Assembly: GCA_040753795.1 (NCBI GenBank)
Contig: JBFMDX010000029.1
Span: 1 to 42,058, forward strand
DNA length: 42,058 nucleotides
Direction: 5' to 3'
DNA from: Thermodesulfobacteriota bacterium
GTDB taxonomy: Bacteria; Desulfobacterota; Desulfobacteria; Desulfobacterales; Desulfosudaceae
Shown here: piece by piece, positions 1-9,147 of the stretch
Position numbering within the stretch: the first letter of the stretch is position 1
Layout of the letters: each line of letters starts with the position of its first letter
Translations under genes and position numbers: made by a program
The notes under the pieces: model-generated
The model's database searches: none
What the model was told of the DNA's origin: nothing
Seen by the model: only the letters and a program-made list of their open reading frames with translations

Positions 1-42
1 CCGGAGTTTAAAATCTGCGCCGTCCGGATGGAGAAAGTGTGA
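1..42 (+). CDS. possible C-terminal tail of an upstream gene (partial)
   Basis: Frame 1 is open from the window edge and ends at TGA 40-42, giving a tail that reads PEFKICAVRMEKV. An intrinsic terminator follows about 50 bases later (91-127), which fits the end of a plus-strand transcription unit. Frame 2 is also open for about 75 bases, so the choice of frame is weak. No function can be assigned from 13 residues. Confidence 0.3.
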   Translation, partial: PEFKICAVRMEKV

Positions 43-90
43 TGGAACCGTCTGGAGTCTGTCCGTAACAAGTAAATAAAAAATGTACAC

Positions 91-127
91 AAAGGCCGCC
101 CGAAAGAAATTCAAGGGCGGCCTTTTT
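91..127 (+). terminator. intrinsic terminator
   Basis: A perfect 11-bp stem pairs AAAGGCCGCCC (91-101) with GGGCGGCCTTT (115-125), and the T-run continues to 127. The A-run on the left arm means it could also work on the minus strand. It should end whatever plus-strand unit enters the window. The GTG start of the next gene lies two bases beyond the T-run. Confidence 0.85.
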
Positions 128-128
128 C

Positions 129-1628
129 GTGGGCGAACAACCAACGGGGACGACGCAGGGGAAAACCGGAACAGGCATTGATAAGCGAACATGGCTGTCC
201 TGTGTTTTTTTGATTTTAATCTCAATCCTGGCTTATTGGAATGTAAAAGATAACGGCTATGTGTTTGATGACAGCATTTATGTCACTGAAAATGAGCATG
301 TCAAGGAAGGGTTGACGCTTCAAAATATAAAATGGGCCTTTGGTTTAGAAGGATTCGATCACTGGATACCCATAACCTGGCTGTCGTTAATGCTTGATAG
401 TCATTTATCCGGCATCAATTCAAAGTGGCAGCACCTCACCAATGCGCTCTTTCATATTGTTAACGTTTTATTCTTGTTTTGTTTTCTCAACTTTACTACC
501 CGATCTCCCCTGAAAAGTTTATTGGTAGCGGCACTTTTTGCGGTTCATCCGCTTAATGTCGAATCGGTGGCCTGGATATCCGAAAGGAAAAATGTGCTCA
601 GCACTTTTTTCTGGATGTTGTGTCTGCTGACTTATGCCAAATACAGTTATTCTAAAAACAGGCGCTGGCGCTGGTATCTGATAACGCTATGTCTGTTTGG
701 CCTGGGACTTATGTCCAAGTCCATGTTGGTCACCCTGCCGTTTGTATTCCTGTTGCTGGACTACTGGCCGCTTGATCGAATTCAGATGAAAGATACAAGA
801 ACAAAATCTATGACAGGCATCAACCACCTGTTAGTAGAAAAGATTCCCTTTTTTCTGTTATCATTTTGTTCAATTTATGTCATATCCCGGTCTCTTGAAG
901 GCCTGGGCGGATTTTATACGACGGTACCGCTGAACCTGCGGATACTGAATGCCATTGTTTCCTATATCGCTTATTTCCGGAAATTGATCCTCCCGATTCA
1001 TCTGGCCTGCTTTTATCCTTTTCCTGAAGAGATCGCATTATGGAAAGTGCTGGGGTCGGGTCTGATATTAATTGTGGTATCGCTGGCCGCTATTAAAAAC
1101 ATGAAAAAGTATAAATATGTAATCGTCGGCTGGCTCTGGTATCTGGGAACATTAATTCCGGCCATCGGCATTAAACAGATCGGGCTATGGGGCGCCATTG
1201 CCGACAGGCATGCCTATGTCCCGCAGACAGGAATATTTATTATATTTATCTGGCTCGGGTTTGATCTTGCCGATAAATGGAAACAGGGCAAAGTGGTTTT
1301 CACCGCCATCGCCTTTTCAATTATTATGATTTTTGGTGTTCTAACATCGACGCAGGTTAAACGCTGGAAAAACAATTTTGCCTTATTCGGGCATCCCTTG
1401 ACGTTACCGAACAAGGCTTACCAGAGTCTGGGCTTCGCCTGCCTGACCATGGGCAATCTTGATGAAGCCGTTACCCACTTCGCACAAGCCTTAAAACTGA
1501 ACCCGAACAGCGCGGCAACCCATTACAATTTCGGGCTTGCGCTGAAGCGTATAGGGAAAATTGATGAAGCCGAAAACCATTTCCGTCTGGCCAGGCAGCT
1601 TGAGCTTGAACTCAAGCCAAAATTATAA
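129..1628 (+). CDS. GT-C-type multi-pass membrane protein with C-terminal TPRs (TMTC/O-mannosyltransferase-like)
   Basis: This 499-aa protein has about ten hydrophobic segments from residue ~24 to ~415, then two TPR-like units (about 430-495, with NLDEAVTHFAQALKLNPNS typical of TPR). The first loop carries GYVFDDSIYV, placed like the acidic motif of GT-C glycosyltransferases. Later motifs LFAVHPLNVESVAWISERK and SKSMLVTLPF recur, in diverged form, in the protein at 20003-21814, so the two are paralogs. The family is usually annotated as a TPR protein or protein O-mannosyltransferase; donor and acceptor are unknown. The GTG start has no Shine-Dalgarno and sits at the end of a terminator, and I see no better in-frame start. 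The gene is visibly more AT-rich than its neighbours, which may point to transfer. Confidence 0.75.
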   Translation: MGEQPTGTTQGKTGTGIDKRTWLSCVFLILISILAYWNVKDNGYVFDDSIYVTENEHVKEGLTLQNIKWAFGLEGFDHWIPITWLSLMLDSHLSGINSKWQHLTNALFHIVNVLFLFCFLNFTTRSPLKSLLVAALFAVHPLNVESVAWISERKNVLSTFFWMLCLLTYAKYSYSKNRRWRWYLITLCLFGLGLMSKSMLVTLPFVFLLLDYWPLDRIQMKDTRTKSMTGINHLLVEKIPFFLLSFCSIYVISRSLEGLGGFYTTVPLNLRILNAIVSYIAYFRKLILPIHLACFYPFPEEIALWKVLGSGLILIVVSLAAIKNMKKYKYVIVGWLWYLGTLIPAIGIKQIGLWGAIADRHAYVPQTGIFIIFIWLGFDLADKWKQGKVVFTAIAFSIIMIFGVLTSTQVKRWKNNFALFGHPLTLPNKAYQSLGFACLTMGNLDEAVTHFAQALKLNPNSAATHYNFGLALKRIGKIDEAENHFRLARQLELELKPKL

Positions 1629-1660
1629 TTTTGAATGGTGGCATAGAGCGGATCATCATT

Positions 1661-1699
1661 AAAAAGGCCGCTCGGAATCAATTTCCGGGCGGCCTTTTT
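1661..1699. terminator. bidirectional intrinsic terminator
   Basis: AAAAAGGCCGC (1661-1671) pairs with GCGGCCTTTTT (1689-1699). The stem extends inward through TCGGAA/TTCCGG with one G-U pair, leaving a loop of about five bases. It has an A-run on one side and a T-run on the other. It lies between two convergent genes, the GT-C/TPR gene and nuoN, so it probably ends both units, including the long nuo operon. Confidence 0.9.
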
Positions 1700-1717
1700 T
1701 AGAAATATGCGTGATTG

Positions 1718-3181
1718 CTACTTGATGGCGATCAGGGACTGCTGGGCGATTTGTATGAAATCCGACGGAAAAATGCCCATGCGCAATACGCCGTAAGCCG
1801 AGATCAGGATGGCGATGATGATTGCCGGCGGGAAGAGAACCGCTCCCATGGTTCCGGCCGGGGCGGTTTCCGGTTCCTTCATGTACATGGCGATGGTCAC
1901 CCGGAGGTAATAGTAAACCGAGATGACGCTGTTGACGACGCCGATCAGGGCCAGGCCGAGAAACCCTTCCTTGATGGCGGCGGAAAAGATATAGAATTTG
2001 CCCATGAAGCCGGCCGTGGGTGGTATACCGGCCAGGGAAAAGAGGAACAGGCTCATCATCACGGCCGCGACGGGGTTGCGGTATCCGAACCCGGCGAAAT
2101 CCTGGACATTGACCCTTTCCTCGTTCCGGCCGCCGATGACGGTAATAATGGCAAAGGCGCCCAGGTTCATGAAGGTGTAGGCCAGCAGGTAGAATAACAC
2201 GCTGGAAATCCCCATTTCCCGGGCCGCGATAAAGGCGACCATGATATAACCGGCGTGGGCGATGCTGGAGTATGCCAGCATCCGTTTGACGTTGTCCTGA
2301 ACCAAAGCGACCACGTTACCGACGGTCATCGTCAGGACCGCCAGAATCCAGACCAGATCGACCCATTCATTGCGGGCCGACGGCAGGGCTTCCACAAAGA
2401 TGCGGATAAGAGCGGCAAAAGCGGCCGCCTTCGGACCGGCCGACATGAAACCGGTGATGGGGGCCGGGGCGCCCTGGTAAACGTCCGGGGTCCACATGTG
2501 AAAAGGAACCACCGCGATCTTGAATCCGAACCCGATGATCATCAGGACCATGCCGATGATGATGGTGTAATTCTGGAAGCTGTTGCGGACGGTGATATCG
2601 GCCAGGCTTTTCAAGCTGGTGCTGCCGGCGGCGCCGTAGAAGAGGGCGATGCCGTAAAGCAGAAACCCGGTGGCGAACGAGCCCAGCACGAAATATTTCA
2701 GGGCGGCTTCGTTGGAGATCTGCCGGCCGCGGGTGTACCCGGTCAACACATAAAGGCAGATGGACATCAGTTCCAGACCGAGGAAAATCGTGATGAAATC
2801 CGCCCCGCTGACCATGATCATCATGCCGACGGTGGCAAACAGCAGGATGGCGAAGTATTCCCCGTGATGGATGCCTTCTTCCTTGAGATATTTTAAGGAA
2901 ATAAGGATGGTCAGGCCGGTGCAGAGAAGGAATAGCAGCTTGAAAAACCGGGAATAGTTATCTATCACCCAGGTCCCGCTGAAGGAATATTCGGTACCAC
3001 CGGGTGATCCCAGGAGCATTAAGGCGGACAGAATAACGCCGGCCAGGCTTAGGTACCCCATGACTTTTTTCGATTCCCGGGGGGAAAACGCCTGGAGAAG
3101 AAGGATAATCATGGCCGTGGCGGCAATGACGATTTCCGGGTAAATGGCCTGAAAACTGATCTGCGCGATAATTGATTCCAT
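1718..3181 (-). CDS. nuoN: NADH-quinone oxidoreductase subunit N
   Basis: This 487-aa protein, about the normal length for NuoN, is one of the antiporter-like proton-pumping subunits in the membrane arm of complex I. The charged residues of the half-channels are visible: Glu in LGLELMSICLYVL (TM5), Lys in GFGFKIAVVPFHMW (TM7), Lys in SAGPKAAAFAAL (TM8) and Lys in TAGFMGKFYIFSA (TM12). It is the last gene of the nuo operon, 56 bases after nuoM, with a strong terminator directly downstream. Nothing suggests it is inactive. Confidence 0.95.
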   Translation of the reverse strand: MESIIAQISFQAIYPEIVIAATAMIILLLQAFSPRESKKVMGYLSLAGVILSALMLLGSPGGTEYSFSGTWVIDNYSRFFKLLFLLCTGLTILISLKYLKEEGIHHGEYFAILLFATVGMMIMVSGADFITIFLGLELMSICLYVLTGYTRGRQISNEAALKYFVLGSFATGFLLYGIALFYGAAGSTSLKSLADITVRNSFQNYTIIIGMVLMIIGFGFKIAVVPFHMWTPDVYQGAPAPITGFMSAGPKAAAFAALIRIFVEALPSARNEWVDLVWILAVLTMTVGNVVALVQDNVKRMLAYSSIAHAGYIMVAFIAAREMGISSVLFYLLAYTFMNLGAFAIITVIGGRNEERVNVQDFAGFGYRNPVAAVMMSLFLFSLAGIPPTAGFMGKFYIFSAAIKEGFLGLALIGVVNSVISVYYYLRVTIAMYMKEPETAPAGTMGAVLFPPAIIIAILISAYGVLRMGIFPSDFIQIAQQSLIAIK

Positions 3182-3237
3182 AATTATTTTTTTCTTTTTT
3201 CCCCGGCGGTGCCACCGCGGGGCAGGTCAAAATTATG

Positions 3238-4773
3238 TTATCTCGATAAATTACAGCCCGCGACGGCCGTTGATACAACCCTGTGCTGATTGACATGCTC
3301 AAGCAGGTGGCCGACGGAAGCATGCATGGTGTTTAAGAACGGCCGGGGACACAAACCGATCCAGAACATGAACACGACGATCGGGAGCATGTATACCCAT
3401 TCTCTGGAAGTCATGTCTTTCAAGCTTTTGTTCTCTTCCTTGGTTATTTCGCCGTAGATCACCCGCTTGTACATCCACAGAAGGTAAACCGCACCCAGGA
3501 CCAATCCGGCGGTGGCAATCAGACCGAGCCACACATTGGCTTTAAAAGCGCCGATCAGGATGAGCAGTTCCCCGATGAATCCGTTCAGGCCGGGAACCCC
3601 CATGGAAGAGAAGGCCGTGATCAGAAACAGCGTCGCGAACCAGGGCATGACCTTGTAGATGCCGCCGTATTCGGAAATCAGCCGGGTATGCCGTCGTTCA
3701 TAAAGCATCCCGACGCAAAGGAACAGGGCGCCGGTGCTCAACCCGTGGTTGATCATCTGAATGAGGCTGCCTTCGACTCCTTCCGTGTTCAGGGCGAACA
3801 TGCCGAGCATGCAATAGCCCAGATGGCTGACGCTGGAGTAGGCCACCAGTTTCTTGATGTCACTCTGGGCGATGGACACCAGGGCGCCGTAAATAATGCC
3901 GATGACGGCCAGGACCATGATCACCGGGACAAAGTCGATGGAAGCATTGGGAAACAGGGGCAGACTGAACCGCAGGAAGCCGTATGTCCCCATCTTCAGG
4001 AGTACGCCGGCCAGGATAACGCTGCCGGCGGTGGGCGCTTCGACGTGGGCGTCCGGCAACCATGTATGGAACGGAAACATGGGCACCTTGATGGCAAAGG
4101 CCAGGAAAAAGGCCATAAAGAGCCAGAACTGGGCCTGAACCGGTATGTTCAGGTCATAGTATTCCAGGATATTGAAGCTGTAATGCCCGGTGGCCTTGAA
4201 GTTCATGAAGTAGAGGGTAAGAATCGCAAGCAGCATGAGGACGCTGCCGCTCATGGTGTAGATGAAAAACTTGACGGCGGCGTAAATCCTCCGTGGTCCG
4301 CCCCAGATGCCGATGATAAAATACATCGGGATCAGCATCACTTCCCAGAACACGTAAAAGAGGAAGAAGTCCAGAGCGCAGAAAACGCCCAGCATGCCGA
4401 TTTCAAGGAAAAGCAGGGAGATCATGTATTCCTTGACCCGCTGGGTCACGGCCGTCCAGGTGGACAGAACGGCCAGGGCGGAGAGGAAGGTGGTCAGCAG
4501 CACCAGCAGCAGGCTGATGCCGTCGATCCCCATGTGATAGCTGATGCCGAAGGCTTCGATCCAGGGGACTTTCTCCACAAACTGCATATTCCAGGTGGTC
4601 TGATCGAAACAGAAATAAAGGGGCAGCGATACCAGGAAGGTGACGACGGTGGTGATGAACGCCAACCACCGGATCAGGGCATGCTTGTCTTTATTGATCA
4701 GAAGGATCCCCACGATACCGGCAAGGGGCAGATACGTAATGGTTGACAGGATCGGAAATTGGATACAGTTCAT
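3238..4773 (-). CDS. nuoM: NADH-quinone oxidoreductase subunit M
   Basis: This 511-aa protein is a proton-pumping membrane subunit of complex I. The motifs are those of NuoM: Glu in [13 protein letters not shown] (TM5), Lys in [19 protein letters not shown] (TM7), Lys in [13 protein letters not shown] (TM8), and Glu in place of Lys in the TM12 segment [14 protein letters not shown]. That Glu is what separates NuoM from the L and N subunits. It starts 6 bases after the preceding gene, so the genes are tightly co-transcribed. Confidence 0.95.
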   Translation of the reverse strand: MNCIQFPILSTITYLPLAGIVGILLINKDKHALIRWLAFITTVVTFLVSLPLYFCFDQTTWNMQFVEKVPWIEAFGISYHMGIDGISLLLVLLTTFLSALAVLSTWTAVTQRVKEYMISLLFLEIGMLGVFCALDFFLFYVFWEVMLIPMYFIIGIWGGPRRIYAAVKFFIYTMSGSVLMLLAILTLYFMNFKATGHYSFNILEYYDLNIPVQAQFWLFMAFFLAFAIKVPMFPFHTWLPDAHVEAPTAGSVILAGVLLKMGTYGFLRFSLPLFPNASIDFVPVIMVLAVIGIIYGALVSIAQSDIKKLVAYSSVSHLGYCMLGMFALNTEGVEGSLIQMINHGLSTGALFLCVGMLYERRHTRLISEYGGIYKVMPWFATLFLITAFSSMGVPGLNGFIGELLILIGAFKANVWLGLIATAGLVLGAVYLLWMYKRVIYGEITKEENKSLKDMTSREWVYMLPIVVFMFWIGLCPRPFLNTMHASVGHLLEHVNQHRVVSTAVAGCNLSR

Positions 4774-4779
4774 AATATT

Positions 4780-6546
4780 CTACATTACATGTTTAAAAAG
4801 ATAATAACCAATAATCACGACGGTGGCCGACAACATGCAGTATGCGTAACCCCTGATCAGTCCGTTATGGGCTCTTCTCAACTCGCTTGAGAGACCGACA
4901 AAAAACCGGGCGAACCCGTTGACGATCCCGTCGATAAACTTGGAGTCGAATACAAAACCCAGATAATCAGAGGACTTTATAACTCCTCTGGAAAACCAGG
5001 TGTTATAGATGTTGGTCAGGTAATTTTCGTAAATCGTCAGGGGCTTGTTGGCAAACCACATGAAGACCCGGCTGCCTTTCCGGTAGAACCAGTCGGTGTC
5101 CGCGCTGATGGTCGGCTCGGGATCCAGTTTTTTGAGGAGCATGAAGAATCCCAGGCCGGTAAAGAGCAGGATGCCCAGTGCACTGGTGACGTGATCCCCG
5201 GTGTAGGGCTCAAAATGAACCGGGAAGGGCAGCAGGTGATAGAGCGGGCCGGGCAGCACGCCGATGCCGATGCAGAGGAAGGCGGCCATGCCCATGGCGA
5301 TCAGCATGTTCAGCGGCGGTTCCTTGGTGCGGATACCGGAGTCCTTCCCGAAGAACATGTAGTAGGGAAGTTTCAGGCCGGTATGCAGAAACGTTCCGGC
5401 GGACGCCAGGGTCAGCAGCAGGGCCACCGCCGGCCGGTGATCGTGAGCGGCTCCGGAGACGACCATTGACTTGGTTACAAAACCGCTGAACAACGGAAAC
5501 GCGGAAATCGCGAACCCGCCGATCATGTAAAGGGTGAGCGTAATCGGCATGGTTTTGTAAAGTCCGCCCAGTTCGGTGAGCTTGCGTTTGCCGGTCATGT
5601 AAATAACCGAACCCGCGCCCATGAACAGCAGTCCTTTGTACAGAATATGGGCGAAAGCGTGAGAGACGGAACCGTTGAGCGACATGTCGGTGCCGATGCC
5701 GACCCCGGCGACCATGTAGCCCACCTGGCTGATGATGTGATAGGCCAGAAGGCGCCGGCAGTCGTTTTCAAGCACGGCATAGACAACGCCGTACAGGGCC
5801 ATGATCGTTCCCATATAGACCAGCAGCTCGGTTCCCGGAAAAACCCTGACCAGAACATAAACGGCCGTCTTGGTGGTAAAGGCCGACATGAAGACGGAGC
5901 CGGTGACCGTTCCTTCCGGATAGGCGTCCGTCAGCCAGGCATGCAGCGGGGGAACGGCGGCGTTTAAAATAACCCCGACCAGGATCAAATAGAAGGCGAA
6001 GGAGCCGTCCTGGGGAAGAGGCCCGACGGCGATTGATTGTGTCTGAATGGAGTGGATAATGATGCCGCCCAGCAGACAGACACCGCCGAAGATGTGGACC
6101 AGGATGTATCGATAACCGGCCTCGGTAGCCGCTTTTTCACGTTTGGCAAAGATCAGATAGGCGGAGGCGAACGCCATCAGTTCCCAGAAGATAAACAGGG
6201 AAAAGAAATCGCCGGCGAAGGTGACACCCAGCGATCCGGCGATATAAAGGTAGGCCGACACATGCTGACCGGAATCCTTGACATGCAGGGCGTAAACCAT
6301 GCCGATGCAGGACATGATGCTGAAAACCCAGGCAAATACCGTGCTGAGCTTGTCGACTTTCCCGAACAGAAGCTGATTGTCAAGAAAGTTAACGCCCCAG
6401 AAGGATCCCTGCGTCATGGAGTACACGGACAGTACCGCCAGCACGGGAATCGTCAAAAGCCAGATCTGCTGCAGTTTCCCCCGCAGGAAGGGAATGACGC
6501 ACGCCCCCAGAATAAATAATATTGATGGATGAACCCAATCAATCAT
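4780..6546 (-). CDS. NuoL/MrpD-type antiporter-like subunit with C-terminal extension
   Basis: This 588-aa membrane protein belongs to the proton-translocating subunit family (NuoL/MrpD/HyfF group). It has the TM5 Glu (E122 in FWELMAF), the TM8 Lys (K226 in AFTTKTAVYVL) and the TM12 Lys (K359 in FVTKSMVV). The TM7 Lys is replaced by Asn (N195 in ILNAAVPPLHAW). After about residue 470 there is a C-terminal part (WFYRKGSRVFMWFANKP onward) with amphipathic stretches and a final TM, as expected for a lateral-helix-like extension. Its start overlaps the 84-aa gene by 8 bases. Similar proteins are often annotated Na+/H+ antiporter subunit D. Together with the 503-aa protein it appears to take the place of NuoL. 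Confidence 0.88.
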   Translation of the reverse strand: MIDWVHPSILFILGACVIPFLRGKLQQIWLLTIPVLAVLSVYSMTQGSFWGVNFLDNQLLFGKVDKLSTVFAWVFSIMSCIGMVYALHVKDSGQHVSAYLYIAGSLGVTFAGDFFSLFIFWELMAFASAYLIFAKREKAATEAGYRYILVHIFGGVCLLGGIIIHSIQTQSIAVGPLPQDGSFAFYLILVGVILNAAVPPLHAWLTDAYPEGTVTGSVFMSAFTTKTAVYVLVRVFPGTELLVYMGTIMALYGVVYAVLENDCRRLLAYHIISQVGYMVAGVGIGTDMSLNGSVSHAFAHILYKGLLFMGAGSVIYMTGKRKLTELGGLYKTMPITLTLYMIGGFAISAFPLFSGFVTKSMVVSGAAHDHRPAVALLLTLASAGTFLHTGLKLPYYMFFGKDSGIRTKEPPLNMLIAMGMAAFLCIGIGVLPGPLYHLLPFPVHFEPYTGDHVTSALGILLFTGLGFFMLLKKLDPEPTISADTDWFYRKGSRVFMWFANKPLTIYENYLTNIYNTWFSRGVIKSSDYLGFVFDSKFIDGIVNGFARFFVGLSSELRRAHNGLIRGYAYCMLSATVVIIGYYLFKHVM

Positions 6547-6793
6547 AATAATCCTCTTTTTTCATTATACCGCCCTGGTGTCCGATGAACTTGGAAATGA
6601 TGATGATCAGAACGCAGGATATAAAACCGTAGAAGGCGCCCCATCCGGGGATTTTGTCCCAGATGTAGATGGCGTGCTCACGGTGGACAAAGAAATCGGA
6701 GATAAACGTCACCACCAGGGCCACGTAGCCGATTTTCTTCAGCTTTCCCGCATTCTTGGAATCGCCGATAAAGTTGACAATTTTACCAATCAC
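6539..6793 (-). CDS. small two-TM membrane protein inside the nuo operon
   Basis: This 84-aa protein has two predicted TM segments (about 20-36 and 52-67) joined by a polar loop with HREHAIYIWDKIPGW, and a charged tail MKKEDYYD. Its start overlaps the upstream stop by 4 bases (ATGA), and its end overlaps the next start by 8 bases. This is translational coupling on both sides, so it is almost certainly translated. I do not recognise a family. Its place between two antiporter-like subunits suggests an accessory or linker subunit of this complex I variant; that role is inference. Confidence 0.75.
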   Translation of the reverse strand: MIGKIVNFIGDSKNAGKLKKIGYVALVVTFISDFFVHREHAIYIWDKIPGWGAFYGFISCVLIIIISKFIGHQGGIMKKEDYYD

Positions 6794-8301
6794 TTGATGA
6801 CCTCCTTTGCCAGACCCAGGAAATAATCCGGATAAATACCGATGACGATGGACAGAATCGCGGTGATCACCAGGGGGACCACGACCATGGGAATCTCTCT
6901 GGCCTCCGTATGATGTCCACCATCGTGTCCGTGATCATGACCATGATCGTCGTGATCGTGATGAGGTTCTTCGGGAGCCTTTTCGAAAAAGGCCTTGTAG
7001 GTAATGGGCAGAAAGTAGGCCGCGTTGAGAACCGTGCTGACCAGAAGAACGATCAGAATGGGGATCTCCTTCGCCTGGATGGAGCCGAGGGCCAGGTACC
7101 ATTTACTGACGAAGCCGGCCACCGGCGGCACGCCGATCATGCTCAGGGAGGCGATGAAAAAACAGGCCATGGTCCAGGGCATTTTCTTCCCGATTCCGGA
7201 AAGCTGGCTGATTTCCGTCTTATGGGCGCTGGTATACAGGGAACCGGCGCAGAAGAACAGGGTGATTTTTGAGAAAGCGTGGTTGGCGATATGGACAATA
7301 CCGCCGATCATGCTGTAGGGGGTCAGCAGGACCGCTCCTAAAATAACGTAGGACAACTGGCTGATGGTGGAATATGCCAGCCGGGCCTTGAGGTTGTCCT
7401 TGGTCAGGGCGATGATGCTTCCCATCATGATCGTGAATGAAACCACATAGGCGGCGGTAATCCCGAGATCCATCCGGGTCATGAAATCCACGCCGTAGAT
7501 GTGGAAAACAACCCGGAGAACCGAAAACACGCCGACTTTCACGACCGCCACCGCGTGCAGCAGCGAACTGACGGGCGTCGGCGCCACCATGGCGGACGGC
7601 AGCCAGTTATGGAAGGGCATGACGCCGGCTTTGCCGAAACCGAAAACAAAGAAGAAGAAGGTGATGAAGAGCAGGGTCGATCCCTGAACGCCCTGCAGCA
7701 GGCCGCCGCTGACAAAGTCGGTGGTTCCCGTCACCATGTAGATGATGACGATTCCGGAAAGCAGCAGCGTTTTGGACAGGCCCAGCAGATACAGGAAATA
7801 TTTTCTGGCGCCTTCCTGGGCCTCCGGCGTTTCCTTGTGCCCGACCAGGGGCACCGTGGCCAGGCTCAGTATTTCGTAAAAGAAGAACAGGGTGATCAGG
7901 TTAGCCGAGAAGGCCACGCCGATAGTCGCCGAGAGGCTGACCGCGAAACAGGTAAAGTACCGGGTCTGGGCATGCTCATGGTTGCTCCGCATGTAACCGA
8001 CGGAGTAGAAGGTGGTGATGACCCAGAGAAAAGACGAGACGGTCGCGAACAGAAGCCCGAGGGCGTCCACTCTTAATTTCAGTTCGATCCCCTGGTAAAA
8101 CGTGACCAGCGCGAACTCGATCGTCTGCCCGGAAAAGACGACCGGGACCATGGACAGCACGATGCCGAGCTTGATCAGCCCCGCCAGTACCGACCAGAAC
8201 TCCCTCAAGTTGGGACGATCGCCCGTCTTGAAGATCAGAAAGGCCGCGATCAGAGATGAAAGAACCGCCAGAAGAGGTTTGATGGAAACTATTGTCTGCA
8301 C
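6790..8301 (-). CDS. MrpD/NuoL-type antiporter-like subunit with His-rich loop
   Basis: This 503-aa protein is a proton-translocating subunit of the complex I/Mrp family. All key charges are present: E143 (FFYEILSLAT), K224 (GFGKAGVMPFHNWLP), K255 (AVVKVGVFSVL) and K400 (GFVSKWYLALG). It is about 110 residues shorter than a typical NuoL and lacks the long C-terminal lateral helix, so it looks more like MrpD. Before the last TM there is an 18-residue segment (447-464) with nine His and five Asp, a likely metal-binding or pH-sensitive loop. It follows nuoK directly, the position usually held by nuoL. Confidence 0.88.
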   Translation of the reverse strand: MQTIVSIKPLLAVLSSLIAAFLIFKTGDRPNLREFWSVLAGLIKLGIVLSMVPVVFSGQTIEFALVTFYQGIELKLRVDALGLLFATVSSFLWVITTFYSVGYMRSNHEHAQTRYFTCFAVSLSATIGVAFSANLITLFFFYEILSLATVPLVGHKETPEAQEGARKYFLYLLGLSKTLLLSGIVIIYMVTGTTDFVSGGLLQGVQGSTLLFITFFFFVFGFGKAGVMPFHNWLPSAMVAPTPVSSLLHAVAVVKVGVFSVLRVVFHIYGVDFMTRMDLGITAAYVVSFTIMMGSIIALTKDNLKARLAYSTISQLSYVILGAVLLTPYSMIGGIVHIANHAFSKITLFFCAGSLYTSAHKTEISQLSGIGKKMPWTMACFFIASLSMIGVPPVAGFVSKWYLALGSIQAKEIPILIVLLVSTVLNAAYFLPITYKAFFEKAPEEPHHDHDDHGHDHGHDGGHHTEAREIPMVVVPLVITAILSIVIGIYPDYFLGLAKEVIK

Positions 8302-8307
8302 CGTATG

Positions 8308-8610
8308 CTATCCTTTCATCAAATTAATCTCATCGACGTTGACGGTCGATTTGTTTCGGAAAAGGGAGATAATGATGGCCAGCCCGACGGCGGCTTCAGC
8401 GGCGGCAACCGTCATGATCATGAACACGAACACATGCCCGTTCATGTCGTTTAAAAAACTGGAGAAGGCAATGAAGGTCAGGTTGACCGAATTGAGCATC
8501 AGTTCAATGCACATGTAAATGATCAGGGCGTTTTTCTGGGTGAATACGCCCACGGCGCCGATGGAGAAGAGTACCGCCCCTAAAATCAAGTAGTAGTGTA
8601 ATGAGATCAT
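8308..8610 (-). CDS. nuoK: NADH-quinone oxidoreductase subunit K
   Basis: This 100-aa, three-TM protein has the normal NuoK length. The two conserved intramembrane glutamates of the E-channel are visible, in [13 protein letters not shown] and [11 protein letters not shown]. It sits between nuoJ and the first antiporter-like subunit, 6 bases from the latter. Role: part of the proton path linking the quinone site to the pumping subunits. Confidence 0.95.
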   Translation of the reverse strand: MISLHYYLILGAVLFSIGAVGVFTQKNALIIYMCIELMLNSVNLTFIAFSSFLNDMNGHVFVFMIMTVAAAEAAVGLAIIISLFRNKSTVNVDEINLMKG

Positions 8611-8643
8611 TTTTTTGTCTGACGACCGGCGGGCATGATCCGC

Positions 8644-9147
8644 TCAGTCATCAATCCTCCTTTTGGCAAGAATTACCGCCCCCACGATTGCCGCCAGCAG
8701 TAAAATCGAGGCAATCTCAAAAGGCAGCAGAAAATCGGTAAACAGCACCAGGGCGACTCCCCGGACGGTCCCGAAAAGGTCTTCCCCGCCCGCCCGGACC
8801 AGTTCCGGATCCACTGACGCCAGGTCGGCGACCAGGATGAACAGGAATCCGACCACCAGGATACCGCCCAGCTGCGCGAGAACGCGGCTTCCCATCGCCC
8901 GGCCTTCCTTTTCCTGAACGTTCAGCAGCATGATGACGAACAGGAACAGGACCATGATGGCACCGGCGTAGACAATGATCTGGAGGGCGGCGATCAGGTG
9001 GGCGTTAAGCAGCACGTAAATCCCGGCCAGGCAGAACATGGTGAAGATGAGGTTCATGGCAGCCGATACGGGTTTCTTGCTGGTCACCATCAGCAGGGCG
9101 GACACTACCGCGCCGAAGGAAAACAGGATAAACATCAATAATTGCAT
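8644..9147 (-). CDS. nuoJ: NADH-quinone oxidoreductase subunit J
   Basis: This 167-aa protein has about five TM segments, typical of NuoJ. The conserved part YAGAIMVLFLFVIMLLNV (the TM3 pi-bulge region) is present. Its start overlaps the end of nuoI by 13 bases. It forms part of the central membrane hydrophilic axis of complex I together with NuoK, NuoA and NuoH. Confidence 0.95.
   Translation of the reverse strand: MQLLMFILFSFGAVVSALLMVTSKKPVSAAMNLIFTMFCLAGIYVLLNAHLIAALQIIVYAGAIMVLFLFVIMLLNVQEKEGRAMGSRVLAQLGGILVVGFLFILVADLASVDPELVRAGGEDLFGTVRGVALVLFTDFLLPFEIASILLLAAIVGAVILAKRRIDD

Noticed and set aside
3688-4746. Long plus-strand frames opposite the nuo genes (also at 10728-12110 and others)
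   Set aside because: They are antisense shadows of well-supported complex I subunits, with His/Gln/Asp-rich translations and no domains.
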